Shown here in pieces: positions 1 to 10,240 of a DNA stretch of 64,000 bases. The notes beneath the pieces are model-generated. The model had not been told where the DNA came from and ran no database searches. It saw only the letters and a program-made list of their open reading frames with translations. Within the stretch, counting starts at the first letter, position 1. Every line of letters starts with the position of its first letter. The translations under genes and the position numbers were made by a program. The DNA is from Chrysogorgia sp. JL179-B06 (taxonomy: Eukaryota > Cnidaria > Anthozoa > Scleralcyonacea > Chrysogorgiidae). The DNA lies in contig JAYKKM010000498.1 of NCBI GenBank assembly GCA_035772405.1, positions 1,478,501-1,542,500 of the forward strand. Direction: 5' to 3'.

Positions 1-294
1 TTGGTGTATGTGATCATTGACAAACTGCACAGTGCACACGCATGTCAACATTCGCCATCAAATCATAAACAAGAATTGTGTGTTACTGCGCAATCTTGTA
101 CGGGTTAAACTTTGTTGTGCGAGATCGCAAATAACTTTGCTATTACAACATAAAGCTTAACATGGTTTACATATGTTGTATACCATTAATTATTAAACGA
201 TCTTTGATTTAATAAATCGTATGAGCTTTTGCGTTTAGTACAACACTTGAAAATGTTCGAAACCTTGCGGGCGAAGTAAATTATATTTTCGTAC
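1..294. repeat. Terminal segment of a transposon, copy A
   Basis: Nearly identical in the same orientation to 8581-8868, apart from a small indel near 105-115 and one substitution near the end. Both copies stop matching at the same GTAC. In copy B that point is where LINE coding sequence resumes, so I infer it is the natural end of a mobile element. The window edge cuts copy A, so the rest of this element lies to the left and cannot be seen. Confidence 0.7.
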
Positions 295-1170
295 CCGCCA
301 TCGTTGTTTATAACGCAAGATCGCCAATAACTTTGTCCATACGAATCAGTATTATATCGTTTATCCTTACTCTTTTAGTCTGTTTCTTAGATCAAATTGC
401 TGTAAATAAAATATTTTTGCGATTAAAGATGAAGTGTACGCATTGAGTTTTCTTTGACGGCGCGCATATCGCCCAGCAAACTCTGTTCAAACTGTGCTTT
501 TTCCAAAATCTGGTTTTCTTTCTTTATTAAGAAATATTATATTGGTTTTAAATTAAAAGGCCATCTTTTAGTCGACTAGCGAACACAGAATATAGTCTAC
601 AGTAACTCGTAAACATAATAGCGTATGGCAATATGGTTTTCCATGATGTCACCTCACTAACTGTCATTTACGACCACTTTTGCTTGGCAACAGGGGTGGT
701 CGTAAAACTCAGGTTCTACTGTAATCGTAAATAGTGTCAAGATACCCGTTAAATGTTCTTCGCCTAAAATGCTTTTACGCAATAATAGTTATTTAGTAAG
801 ACAGTTTCGGGAGATATTATTGTTAACGTTATTTGAGAAATTCAAACATAACAGGCTTTGTGCATTTGTACCAACGTCGTCGTCGTTGTTAGGAGTTCAA
901 CCACGAAATCGTTATACATTGTATGCACAATACAGAGACTAATAAGAATGACTTCAAAACTACTCCAATGATTACTAGTTAATAATTTCCTTTGTTTTGA
1001 ACTTGCTACTGCAAGTTAATTGACGTCCGCGTCATGTCTTTCTGCTGCCGGCTTTTGGTCGGATGAACTCGGAACCCGAAGCATTTAGTCAACCGTTGCG
1101 GTTAAATGTGTAGACTGCAAGCTAACCGCTACCTCACCGCAACCGCAGTGTTAGGTTACTTCTGACTGGT
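295..1170. other. No gene recognised
   Basis: AT-rich sequence with no credible ORF or splice-linked exons. A diverged echo of the motif at 119-145 (GATCGCAAATAACTTTG) recurs at 313-330, suggesting a short internal duplication next to the transposon end. CG-containing words are commoner at 1020-1150 than in most of the window. Confidence 0.5.
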
Positions 1171-1171
1171 A

Positions 1172-1355
1172 CTGTATATATATATATATATACAGTATAC
1201 ATATATACGTTCCGTGAACAACATCACATTCGCTTTAGTATATATATATATATATATATATAGTACAATATCTACAGACACGTGTTTCACTGTTCCACAG
1301 CTCATCAGTGTAGCTTGGTACAATCTAGATATGGGCATGAGAACTTATTATGAGA

Positions 1356-1387
<32 letters not shown>

Positions 1388-1520
1388 CCTATTATACACA
1401 CACTTGCATATGCACACATATACACACATACATGCATACTGTACGCATAAACAGATATTAATACATACTGTATGCACACACATATATGTGCACACACATA
1501 TATGTGCACATACTTGCATT
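1172..1520. repeat. TA and CA/TG microsatellite cluster
   Basis: Three TA runs (about 1175-1200, 1240-1262, 1356-1383) followed by CA-rich tracts near 1395-1440 and a short tandem ACACATATATGTGC pattern at 1476-1510. The small ORFs here translate the microsatellites as YIYIYI strings and are not genes. Confidence 0.85.
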
Positions 1521-1570
1521 TTCGAGACCTTATCAATTACCTCATTCATTTTGTCTCCCCAATCTTTTTC

Positions 1571-1665
1571 TGTCATTTCGGTGTTATATACAGAAATATA
1601 CACTACCGTATAATATACATTCAGTGTTATATACAGATATATACACTATCGTATAATATACAGTA
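1571..1665 (+). repeat. Two-copy tandem repeat, about 45 bp
   Basis: Two adjacent units beginning GTGTTATATACAGA and each containing ATACACTA-CGTATAATATACA. The array abuts the left TA of the MITE at 1666. Confidence 0.6.
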
Positions 1666-1816
1666 TAGACCTCTTTCATAATGGCGGCCAGTTTAAATAT
1701 TCTTTTATATGCATGCAAATTAGCCTTTCTGGCCCCTTCACGAACGAGGTCAGAAAGGCTAATTTAAATGAATATAAAAGAATATTTAATTTGGGCGCCA
1801 TTATGAAAGAGGTCTA
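1666..1816. mobile_element. 147-bp MITE with long terminal inverted repeats
   Basis: The left arm starts GACCTCTTTCATAATGGCG at 1668 and the right arm ends with its reverse complement at 1814. The arms pair for roughly 60 bases and leave a very short loop around 1731-1750. A TA dinucleotide flanks each side (1666-1667 and 1815-1816), which fits a Tc1/mariner-type target. Because TA is palindromic it could instead belong to the arms. Non-coding, so it must have been moved in trans. Confidence 0.75.
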
Positions 1817-2680
1817 TGTAAATGTGATATGCAGTGTGTATCAAAAGAAACAAAACCACCTAAAAATAATTATATACTCTTCAAATCACTTGCTGATTTG
1901 AAAAGCATAGCTAAGTATAAAGTGCTTTCGTTTATTTTGAAAGTATAGGGATGTATTGGGATGTATATCTCGTACAGCCCCGTCGACAGAACAAAGAACT
2001 GACAAATTGTATCGCTCAAATATAAATGATTGTACATGCAATATATAAACGCTGGTACAAAGGAATAAATCCAAAAGGCCAACTATTTACTGATTCAGAT
2101 ATTTATAATTTGATAATAAATTGCTATTAAAAGGCATAGCCCGACTTGGAAGATGCCCAAGACGGCAGGCTTTGCAGCCTAGTCAATTTGATAACCAAAA
2201 ATAGCTTATTTTAATATGCACATAAAATGAATACGAAATAGGTAAAGGTGTGGTTCTTACTGGTTAAAATATGCAACTCTGATTGTGTCTGAACGCTTCA
2301 ATGAATCCAAGAGAAATTCCTGAAAATATGGCAATATCGCAGGAATATGGAAAAGTAGGAAAACCAGTAAACCACCAGGTTAGTAAACAACAGAAAACGA
2401 GCAAAAACGACAGCGCTTCGTTGTTCTCTTTACTTACCAGTCCCCCCAGTATGCCCTTTCCCTCGCCATCTTATACTATAATCCAATAACTTATTGCATA
2501 CAACGCTCTGATAATGCCAATAGTTTATTGGTTACAACGTGCGGCGCGCGAAGGTAGAAGTCATACTTTTAAAGTAGTTAAGTATTATATTTTCTCTAAC
2601 AATGTTTAAGTTATGTAAAATAAGTTTTATTTTTTGTAAAATAAGTTTTATTTTTCCCATAAAGTCGTGTGTGCGCGCGC
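1817..2680. other. No gene recognised
   Basis: AT-rich; only short ORFs without recognisable similarity. A 21-bp direct duplication of TGTAAAATAAGTTTTATTTTT lies at about 2610-2655. Confidence 0.4.
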
Positions 2681-3595
2681 AATGACAAGTTTGAAGTATT
2701 TTTGTCCCTTCCGGCGCGCCATAATTATCACACGATTATTATCACACAATAGTCAAATACACAATCCACGTATGTTTATATATAAAACTGCAAGTAGCTC
2801 CATGTCATTAGTTGGTGTTCTGACAGTGTTGCATGTCATTGATGTCGTAGAAAACTCCTCAACAACCAAAAGTATTGCCCATTTGTCCATGCCCAAACGA
2901 ATCTCATCCGGCAGGTGTGCACTCAATCTCTTACCCAGGCTTTTCACGCACTAGATTCATGTTGATCATGCCAACACCACTATAAACCCAGTCACAAAAC
3001 GCTCGTAACTCACCCATGATCTACCACACATGCTGGACCAGTAAATTCGATTTTGTGATCGATAGTCACAATGTAGATACTTTCCAAAAGACTCATCAAT
3101 TTCTAGAGATAGTGATGAGTGAAACGATGGAATTCTGTTATCGAAATTAAATGTATATGGTATTGGAGGTGTTGTGAGCAATTGGTTTAAGTCTTACTTA
3201 AGTGACCGCAATCAAAAATGCTTTGTGAATGGTTTTCTCTCACAGAAGCGTTCATTGTCCCACACCTTTTAGGGCCACTATTATTTTTAATTTATATAAA
3301 TGACTTACCCAATTGTCTCGCACACTCCCAGCCACGTATGTATGCAGACGACACTCATTTAACATTCGCAACAAATAATGCTCATGATATAAATCTGAAC
3401 CTCAATCAAGACCTGGCAAACGTTAATGAATGGCTTATTGCAAACAAGCTTACACTAAACCAATCAAAGACAGAATTCATGTTAATTGGGTCTAGGCAAA
3501 GAATATGTATAAATATAATATATATTATATATAAATATAATCGTGTGATAATTATGGCGCGCCGGAAGGGACAAAAATACTTCAAACTTGTCATT
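2681..3595. repeat. 59-bp perfect inverted repeat enclosing 797 bp
   Basis: 2681-2739 and 3537-3595 are reverse complements over 59 bases and share the conspicuous word TCCGGCGCGCCATAATTATC. The enclosed segment holds plus-strand LINE RT code (3125-3510), while the sequence just outside the right arm holds minus-strand RT code. The two RT parts would join in order if the enclosed segment were flipped, so either an inversion between these repeats or insertion of a fold-back element into a LINE is possible. Confidence 0.75.
3125..3510 (+). pseudogene. LINE reverse transcriptase fragment (palm/thumb part)
   Basis: Translation gives LLSKLNVYGIGG, then NWFKSYLSDRNQ. After a frame change near 3240 come GPLLFLIYINDLPN, the catalytic YADDT box, and LTLNQSKTEFMLIGS. 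These are the consecutive RT blocks of CR1/L2-like non-LTR retrotransposons. The conserved GVPQGS block before LGPLLF is damaged. Only about 130 codons remain, so this is a dead fragment. Confidence 0.8.
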
Positions 3596-3596
3596 G

Positions 3597-3947
3597 ATCC
3601 ACGGTGTCAAACGCTTTAAAAAGAAAACTACAGCGTTAACATTGCCATGATCAATATTATACGCCCAGTCATTAGTGTCCTCAAGAAGAGCAGTGACTGT
3701 GGAGTGAAGACTTCGGAACCCTGATTGACTGTAGTATAGACATGGAAAGTAGTTTATTATCGATAAGAAAAACACTGACTTGGTCGTAAACTATCCTCTC
3801 AAAAACTTTTGCCACGACCGGAATAATTGAGATGGGCTGATAATTATCGAGATCCTTACGTTCCCCTTGTTTAAATAATGATATAACTTTTGAACACTTC
3901 CATTCATCGGGAAAAATACCCGTGTTAATGGAGCGGTTAAAAAATTA
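3597..3947 (-). pseudogene. LINE reverse transcriptase fragment (N-terminal RT part)
   Basis: Read on the minus strand it encodes TGIFPDEWK, DLDNYQPISIIPVVAKV, QSGFRSLHSTVTALL and KAFDTVD. These are the first RT blocks, the last holding the first catalytic aspartate. At least one frame change is needed. It directly precedes, in protein order, the fragment at 3125-3510, but lies on the opposite strand across the 59-bp inverted repeat. Probably the same original LINE copy, rearranged. Confidence 0.8.
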
Positions 3948-3986
3948 AACAATGGGATTCTGCAATCAAGTCAGTGGTCAGCCAAG

Positions 3987-4262
3987 ATGGCGGATGTTAA
4001 ATTTTTAGCTCCGCTTTATATCACTTTTCTTGGCTTATTTCTTGCCCATGTATCATCGACATGGAGGAAAGATGATCCATTAAGTTACCAGCTACCAACA
4101 GGATACAAAGTTAACATCACTTTTGCATCCAATCGACCGATAAGCTCTGGTTTAATTTGTGGGTTTGCTCCGAGCTCGTGCCCTTGCAGGTCTGTCCTCG
4201 ATCACGATCATGAAAGAAAAAGTCAGAAATTGGCAAGATTATTCTTCACAACGCTATTCTAG
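3987..4262 (+). CDS. Short ORF upstream of LINE, signal-peptide-like start
   Basis: A 91-codon ORF starting ATGGCGG after AAG, a reasonable initiation context. Residues 6-24 are hydrophobic (FLAPLYITFLGLFLAHVSS), like a signal peptide. The rest has an SSGLICGFAPSSCPC stretch I do not recognise. It ends exactly where the LINE PHD-finger sequence begins, so it may be LINE 5' sequence, a first host exon joined to the LINE by chance, or non-coding. Confidence 0.25.
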   Translation: MADVKFLAPLYITFLGLFLAHVSSTWRKDDPLSYQLPTGYKVNITFASNRPISSGLICGFAPSSCPCRSVLDHDHERKSQKLARLFFTTLF

Positions 4263-6110
4263 ACCCATAAAATATCCATGAAGGTTTTGTTCAAAACCTG
4301 TAAAGTCAAACCAAAAAGGCATTCAGTGCGACTTCTGTGATTACTGGTTCCATACTCGCTGCCTGAATATGGACAGCATAGCCTACGAAGCATTGGCGAA
4401 TTCATCATGTGTCTGGGGGTGTCCAGAGTGTGGTCTACCAAATTACTCTACCTCCCTTTTGAGCCCTGTGTCGGCCTTACAGTCTCCAAACCAATACTCT
4501 TCTCGTAATGCCTTGGTCTGCACATCAGATCAGTTACCAGCTACCCCTGTTCACAACAAGGGGCCATCAAGCCCTTCACCACCATCCACACCGCTTTCTC
4601 TGCCTCCACATCAGTCTACTCCCAGGAGGTCTAAGACGAGACACAAAAACAAACTCAAGTGCATAGAGATAAATTGTAACAGCATTCTGAGTGCAGAAAG
4701 GGCTGCCATTTTCAAAAGCTGTAGTTGACTACCATTCTCCTGATATTATTTTTGGGTGTGAATCCAAAGTGACACGAGATACACCAACTGGGGCCTGTTT
4801 CCCTAAAGGTTACACCATATACCGCAAGGAGAGAGAAACTGAGAGCGGCGGGGGTGTTTTCCTGGCTGTGGCATCTGACATAACATCTGTCAATCATCCA
4901 GAGCTCTCAATTGACTCTAGTGACGAAAGTGTTTGGGTCTCAGTCAAATTACTCAGAACCAAGGAACTTTATCTGTGCTCCTTTTATAAATCACCAAGCG
5001 CTCCAGTATCACGCATAGATTACATTGCAATGTTTTTGCACATCTTTACCAAAAATTAAGGTCCAGCTGCCCATATGTAGTGGTCTCTGGGGACTTCAAT
5101 ATTGGTGACATCGACTTGTCTGCAGATCCACCTACGCCTCAAAGTAGCTCTACCTCAACATCTACTCAAATTCTCTCACCCAGTCAGTGACACAGCCCAC
5201 CCGTCCAGCTTCTGGTAAGACACTGGATCTGGTATTGTCTTCAGTGCCCTCGTTGATGTAAATGTCCAGATCCACCCTGGTATGAGCGACCATGATTTGG
5301 TGCATCTTCTCGATCAGCACTGAACCTTCTCGTGCTAACAAACCACCACACAAGGTCCATCTTTATAGCCGTATGGACCTGGGAGGATTAAAATGTGAAG
5401 CAGCCAATATTAATAGGAGCTTTTTTGGGTCTGATCCACACACCCGTTCCATTAATGAGAACTGGAACTTGCTTAAAACTTCTCTGATCACAGCTATTGA
5501 TACTTTCATCCCATGGAAGATGACTAAAGCTAAATCGTCCCTGCCCTGGCTGACCAAGACCACCAAGCGTCAAATGAGGAAAAGGGACAAATTACATTCA
5601 TTAGCCACCCATTCCAACAACCCATCAATAAAAGCTTCATACAGCAAACAACGCAACAAAGTTGTGGCTATGCTTCGCTCATCACATGCTGATTACATCA
5701 ACAATGAAATTGGAGATAGCTTGGAATCTAATCCGAAGCGCTTTTGGAATTATGTAAAGTCTTGTAGGTCCGAATCCACCGAGATTCCTACACTTCGAAG
5801 TGGAAGCAATTTATACATCTCTAGTAAGGATAAAGCACAAAATCCGTATTTGTGTACGATGATGGTTTCCTACCAGTCCTTGGATCTTCTGATTATCCAT
5901 GTATTCCCAAACTGACATTTTATGCAAACGGTGGCTAAGTGCAAACAAAGCAGGTGGTCCAGATAATTTGTCACCTCGTATATTGAAGCTATTAGCTGAT
6001 GAACTGTCTCCATCACTCACTTTCCTATTCCAACAAAGCTACGACACAGGCAGCTTACCTGACGATTGGTTAAAGGCCTTGATAACACCAGTATACAAGA
6101 AAGGAGGCAA
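4262..6110 (+). pseudogene. CR1-like LINE, 5' half (PHD finger, endonuclease, start of RT)
   Basis: A decayed non-LTR retrotransposon. 4285-4440 encodes a PHD-type zinc finger (GIQCDFCDYWFHTRCLN, then CPECG), a feature I associate with CR1-clade LINEs of marine invertebrates. A Pro/Ser-rich linker follows to 4660. The APE-type endonuclease comes next: KCIEINCNS, DIIFGCESK, GGGVFLAVASD, SGDFNIGD near 5090 and SDHDLVH near 5290. 5300-5830 is the EN-RT linker with FWNYVKS. RT starts at about 5930 with AGGPDNLSPRILK and LPDDWLKALITPVYKKGG. Frameshifts occur near 4720, 5060-5300 and 5840. It breaks at 6110 and resumes at 8866. Confidence 0.88.
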
Positions 6111-6668
6111 TGGCTGGTAAGGAATGTTGGAACTGGCAGCTTGAAAACAGAAAAGTAAAGGCAGTACAGTATATATATTTAAAGTTCAATCTTTACAACT
6201 TCTTCACAATTACGATTCTTCACAACTTCTTTCACTGAGGACTCGGTTTCGTTGTTGTGGCAATTAAGGTAACACAAACAATTATGGTAACACAAACAAT
6301 TATCTCCATGTTCTGGTATGTAAAGCATATGTGGGTGACCCTAAAGCCAGCCACACACTAAGAGCATTGAGCTGAGCTAACTGCCTCGCATTGAGCTATT
6401 GTAACCACCTTGCAAGGCTGATTGCTGAGCTACAGTATCTCGTATGTGGATGGGCTTTCATGAGAATTTTGCCTTGCAAGGCCATGAGGAAAAGTACCCT
6501 ATACACTGTAGCCATTGATTCAAGCCCAAACCATCTAAAATAGCCCTTTTACTATTTTACTGTGTCTAATGCCACACAATCTACTTGTCAAAGGAAGACC
6601 CTTTGGGGGTAGTCACTACATGGGTTAATAGCACAGTATTACAAATTAATATGCAGGGTTTCAATTAC
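6111..6668. other. Left part of insertion, no exon recognised
   Basis: Expected to hold further exons of the minus-strand gene that ends its visible part at 6669, but none is seen. A GC-moderate patch at 6345-6490 has the words GAGCTGAGCTAACTG and two copies of GCCTTGCAAGGC-like palindromes, possibly another small inserted repeat. Confidence 0.35.
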
Positions 6669-7777
6669 CTCAGTATCATCATCACTCTCCAAGTCTATTG
6701 ATTCACTCTTTATTACTGGTGCAATAGGTAATAAAGCCATAATATAGAGTGCTCCCTGAGATGCCAGTGAAAGTACTTCTGGAGCATTCCATGTGAAGCT
6801 TGTCGAAACATTTGGTCTCTTCAGCTTTTTCGCGCCAGGCACTATGCTACATTTATAATCAGTTAAACGTAAAAATTCATTAAAATTACTACAATAAATA
6901 AATAAAAATTACAAAGTTTGACTTGTTCAAATATTACTATATTATATACAGTATATGGACAGTACTTATAGTTACAGTGCAAATATAACTTGTTTACAGT
7001 TATTGTTAGTGTTGTCTCCAGGATGGGGAATCAGCTTTTTCTCTGTTCCCGGGGGGTGTGGGAGTGTTAGTTAAATGATAAAAAATCGCGATTCCTGGCG
7101 AGAGGGTGCAAATCAACAAGTACTGTATAATAATATAACAAATATCTCACCTCAAATATTCAAAGGGTAACTCTTCACCATCTTGCAAATTAAATGTTTT
7201 CTTAAAAATGCTAGATATCTCACTGCAAACCTCTGCCCTGTTCCAGGAGGCTCTGAGGCTAACTTTACCAATAAGCCCACTTTCAGCCAATTTGGCTCTG
7301 TTTGGTCCACGTGGAATAGGATATATGTCCCCATTTGTCAAAGGTAAACAAACGACATCCTTCGTGTATGTTTTAATTTTTCCAGTGGACGAAGATGTTG
7401 GCGTGTTCGATCTCCTCCTTTTCGGCATCTGGTAGCACATTTGCGAAGTCTGTGCAAACGAAGATGGCAATTGCACAACTCGTTCGGCAGTGTCAACAAT
7501 CTCTCGACTGCCAGTAGAAATATTGGAAAACGGGAGTTGAGTCTGACGGCCACCTGACGAACGTGCATTCTACAAAGTTCAAAAATGTTAGCATACATAG
7601 CATTTGTAAAATAAATCATATGAATGTATATGCTAATATTTCCCACATTATATTAGTATACCAAAAATGATATCTTACCTGAGTTGTTTCCGCATTAATC
7701 TCACGATTAGCGAGGGCTTGAGATACAGCACTTGAAACTGCAGCTGAGATTCTGCTAATTATTTCATTGTTGGACAT
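6669..7777 (-). CDS. 5' exons of a HECT-transposon-type gene (partial)
   Basis: Three exons read in phase. Exon 1 (7777-7679) starts MSNNEIISRISAAV and has donor GTAAGA. Exon 2 (7569-7151) is Ser/Thr-rich, then has a basic KRRRSN stretch (possible nuclear signal) and DVVCLPLTNGD, IPRGPNRAKL and SSIFKKTFNL. Exon 3 (6846-6669) has SFTWNAPEVL and SQGALYIMALLPI, then acidic ESDDDTE. Lengths 99+419+178 keep frame and each boundary has AG/GT. The order of short motifs (VCL, then SGLIGK, FKKTF, YIMALLP) parallels exon 1 of the gene at 46292, suggesting the N-terminal module of the same family. UBZ, CUE and HECT parts are absent. Start chosen as the only upstream ATG in frame. Function unknown. Confidence 0.55.
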
Positions 7778-7889
7778 TTTGCTTGACGATATTTATGTTA
7801 ATTTCGATCGGAGAAATCCATTGAAGGAGAAACCTCACCAAGATGGCGAAGATTTCAACAGGCGGGAACACGGTCACGTGACATTAATT

Positions 7890-8190
7890 TTGGTTATTTA
7901 GTAAATAACCAAAATTTACTAAATAACCAACATTTTTGGTTATTTAGTAAATAACCAATATTTACTAAATAACCAAATTTTTTGGTTATTTAGTAAATAA
8001 CCAAAACTTGCTATTAAATTTTGGTTATTTAATAAATAATGATTTTGTTAATTTGGTTATTTAGTAAATAACCATTTTGTTAATTTGGTTATTTAGTAAA
8101 TAATGATTTTGTAAATTGGTTATTTAGTAAATAACCATTTTGTAAATTGGTTATTTAGTAAATAACCATTTTGGTAATTTTGTTATTTAT
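7890..8190. repeat. Array of palindromic GGTTATTTAGTAAATAACC units
   Basis: About ten copies of the 19-bp palindrome GGTTATTTAGTAAATAACC or one-base variants, spaced by short T/A-rich linkers. Half-units in both orientations occur at the left end, where the spacing is tightest. The array starts about 110 bp upstream of the gene starting at 7777, inside the same transposon insertion. Subterminal repeat arrays are typical transposase-binding regions in DNA transposons, and a promoter role for the adjacent gene is equally possible. Both are inference. Confidence 0.8.
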
Positions 8191-8580
8191 ATATAATAAA
8201 CGCCATGTTTTTCATTATATATAAATAAAGAGTCTAAAAGTGGTTATTTGTAAATAATCCAGAAAAAGGTGGTTATTTACTATATAATTTTGCTAAACAA
8301 TAAAAACACACTTGGCGCCCCATACTGCTAAAGTGAAAGATTGACCTGCTTTTTGGGCTATAATATAAACACTCAGTCACAGATCATGCAAAACAGCAAA
8401 TACTTTTACCAACATGAACAACCTCTAATTTACATAAGACTCAAATGAACCAAATGAAATTTAGTCAATAATTTTGGTGGAAAAAGTAGCAATGTTTACA
8501 ATTAATAATGACATCACATTATACAGTTTAAAGGCCTAGTTATCTACACACAATATGATTTGTTGTATACGATTGTGATC
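8191..8580. other. No gene recognised
   Basis: AT-rich sequence between the palindromic array and the duplicated element end; no exon signals seen. Belongs to the inserted transposon by position. Confidence 0.5.
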
Positions 8581-8868
8581 TTGGTGTATGTGATCATTGA
8601 CAAACTGCACAGTGCACACGCATGTCAACATTCGCCATCAAATCATAAACAAGAATTGTGTGTTACTGCGCAATCTTGTACAGGTTTGTTGTGCGAGATC
8701 GCAAATAACTTTGCTATTACAACATAAAGCTTAACATGGTTTACATATGTTGTATACCATTAATTATTAAACGATCTTTGATTTAATAAATCGTATGAGC
8801 TTTTGCGTTTAGTACAACACTTGAAAATGTTCGAAACCTTGCGGGCGAAGTAAATTATATTTTTGTAC
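8581..8868. repeat. Terminal segment of a transposon, copy B
   Basis: Direct repeat of 1-294. It ends at the GTAC where LINE coding sequence resumes, which fixes this as the right edge of the inserted element. The terminal bases on the minus strand read TACAAAAATATAATTTAC. Confidence 0.8.
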
Positions 8869-10170
8869 GACCCAACAAACTATCGGCCAATCTCATTAAC
8901 CTGTATATGCTGTAAAATTATGGAGCATATAGTGCTCAGTCATATCAACAGGCACTTGACTATAAACAACATCCTCTGTAGACACCAACATGGTTTTAGA
9001 TCCAGACTGTCTTGTGAAACACAACTGGTCTCAGCTGTTCATGAATGGGCCTCCATCCTTAATATCAAGGGGCAGGCTGATGTTATCCAACTGGACTTCA
9101 GCAAGGCTTTTGACAAGGTGTCACACCCAAAGCTTCTTCATAAACTAGCCCACTATGGCATACAAGGTTCGACCTTAATGTGGATACAAGGCTTCTTATC
9201 CAACCGTCTCCAGAGTGTTTCCGTCAATGGCCTTCACTCCTCCCCATGCAGGGTTACATCAGGTGTCCCACAGGGTTCCGTTTTGGGGCCCAATCTATTC
9301 CTACTCTACATTAATGACATTGTGGGAGACATAAATTCCAACATCAGACTGTTCGCCGATGATACTATTATGTACCGCCAAGTTCAATCTCCCGCCGATC
9401 ATCTTACCCTCCAACAGGATCTAGATACCCTTACTACATGGGCAGGGAGTTCAATGTTAAGAAATGTTACCTCATCTCATTGACCAACAAGCGGACTCCT
9501 ATCATGTTACCATACCACATGCATGGCCAGCCCTTGGAAAACGTAACTTCTTATGATTATCTTGGTGTAAGGTTGACGAGCAAACTCACTTGGAAAGACC
9601 ACTGTGCAAAAATATCCAACAAGGCCAACAAAACTGTTGGACTTGTTACGCGCACCCTCAAGCCATGCACCCCAAAAGTAAAGGAAAGAGCATATCAAGC
9701 TCTTGTCCGGCCGATGCTGGAGTATGCGAGTACGGCATGGAATCCCCACACTAACAGAGACACTGAAACTATCGAAAAGGTCCAGCATCGGGCTGCACGT
9801 TTCGTTACCCACGATTATAGAAGATGCTTACGTTCCCAAGATCTTGTAAATCAACTTGGCTGGGACTCCCTGGAATGTAGACGGCTGCTGGCTCAAGCAA
9901 CTCTTTTTTATAAAATCAAAAACAATCTGGTCGACCTCACGTTTCCTTCCTGTATCCATCCAGCTCCAAGATCACGTATTCAACACTCCTTTCTCCAACC
10001 TCAAGCTTGCATCTTGGCTTACAGCTATTCCCCCTTTGTGCGAACTGTTCGTGTTTGGAATAATCTTTTTTTTTCCAGCTGAAACTGTTCAAGCCAACAA
10101 TATTAACTCTTTCAAAACACTAGCTATGAGTGATATACGGGCCATAAAGACTTTCGCTCATTTGAAAAGA
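8866..10170 (+). pseudogene. CR1-like LINE, 3' half (RT catalytic core and C-terminal domain)
   Basis: Continues the protein broken at 6110. 8869-9480 has DPTNYRPISLTCICCKIMEH, HGFRSRLSCETQL, QLDFSKAFDKVSH (first catalytic Asp), TSGVPQGSVLGPNLF, YINDI and the FADDT catalytic box, all intact. A frameshift at about 9460 moves to a second frame to 10082 with YDYLGVRLTSKLTW, RPMLEYASTAWNPH and ARFVTHDYRR, the usual C-terminal region. Another shift near 10075 gives FKTLAMSDIRAIK and the stop. Catalytic boxes survive but at least two frameshifts and the insertion make it dead. Confidence 0.9.
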
Positions 10171-10240
10171 CTTTAAGTTATTATTACTATTATTTATTTA
10201 CTTATTTATTTATTTTACATCTCCCAGTATCAGTATTAGT
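10171..10240 (+). repeat. LINE 3' tail, TTAT/TTTA-rich
   Basis: Directly after the RT stop codon, short ATT/TTTA repeats run to about 10220, as expected for the 3' end of a CR1-type element. Sequence then changes to the opposite-strand LINE fragment. Confidence 0.5.

Larger units (their letters stand above)
6111..8867. mobile_element. Transposon-derived insertion splitting the LINE
   Basis: LINE protein reads ...TPVYKKGG(N) up to about 6110 and resumes DPTNYRPISLTC at 8869 with almost nothing missing, so about 2.76 kb was inserted into an existing LINE. The right end (8581-8868) equals the element end at 1-294. Inside are a palindromic array (7890-8190) and the first three exons of a minus-strand gene related to the HECT gene at 46292-50620. 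No matching inverted repeat is visible at the left junction and no target duplication is clear, so the copy is probably truncated on the left. Confidence 0.7.

Noticed and set aside
1156..1681. Six small ORFs over the microsatellite block
   Set aside because: Composed of YIYI, HTHI or CVCI strings from TA and CA repeats.
2753..3005. Minus ORF with LSAHLPDEIRLGM, perhaps a BEL/Pao gag (DUF1759-like) remnant
   Set aside because: Only one short block looks similar, with no adjoining RT or protease; too weak to call.
1..8868. The two direct repeats as LTRs of one retrotransposon
   Set aside because: No TG...CA ends, no gag-pol between them, and copy B ends inside a LINE while copy A ends in unrelated DNA.
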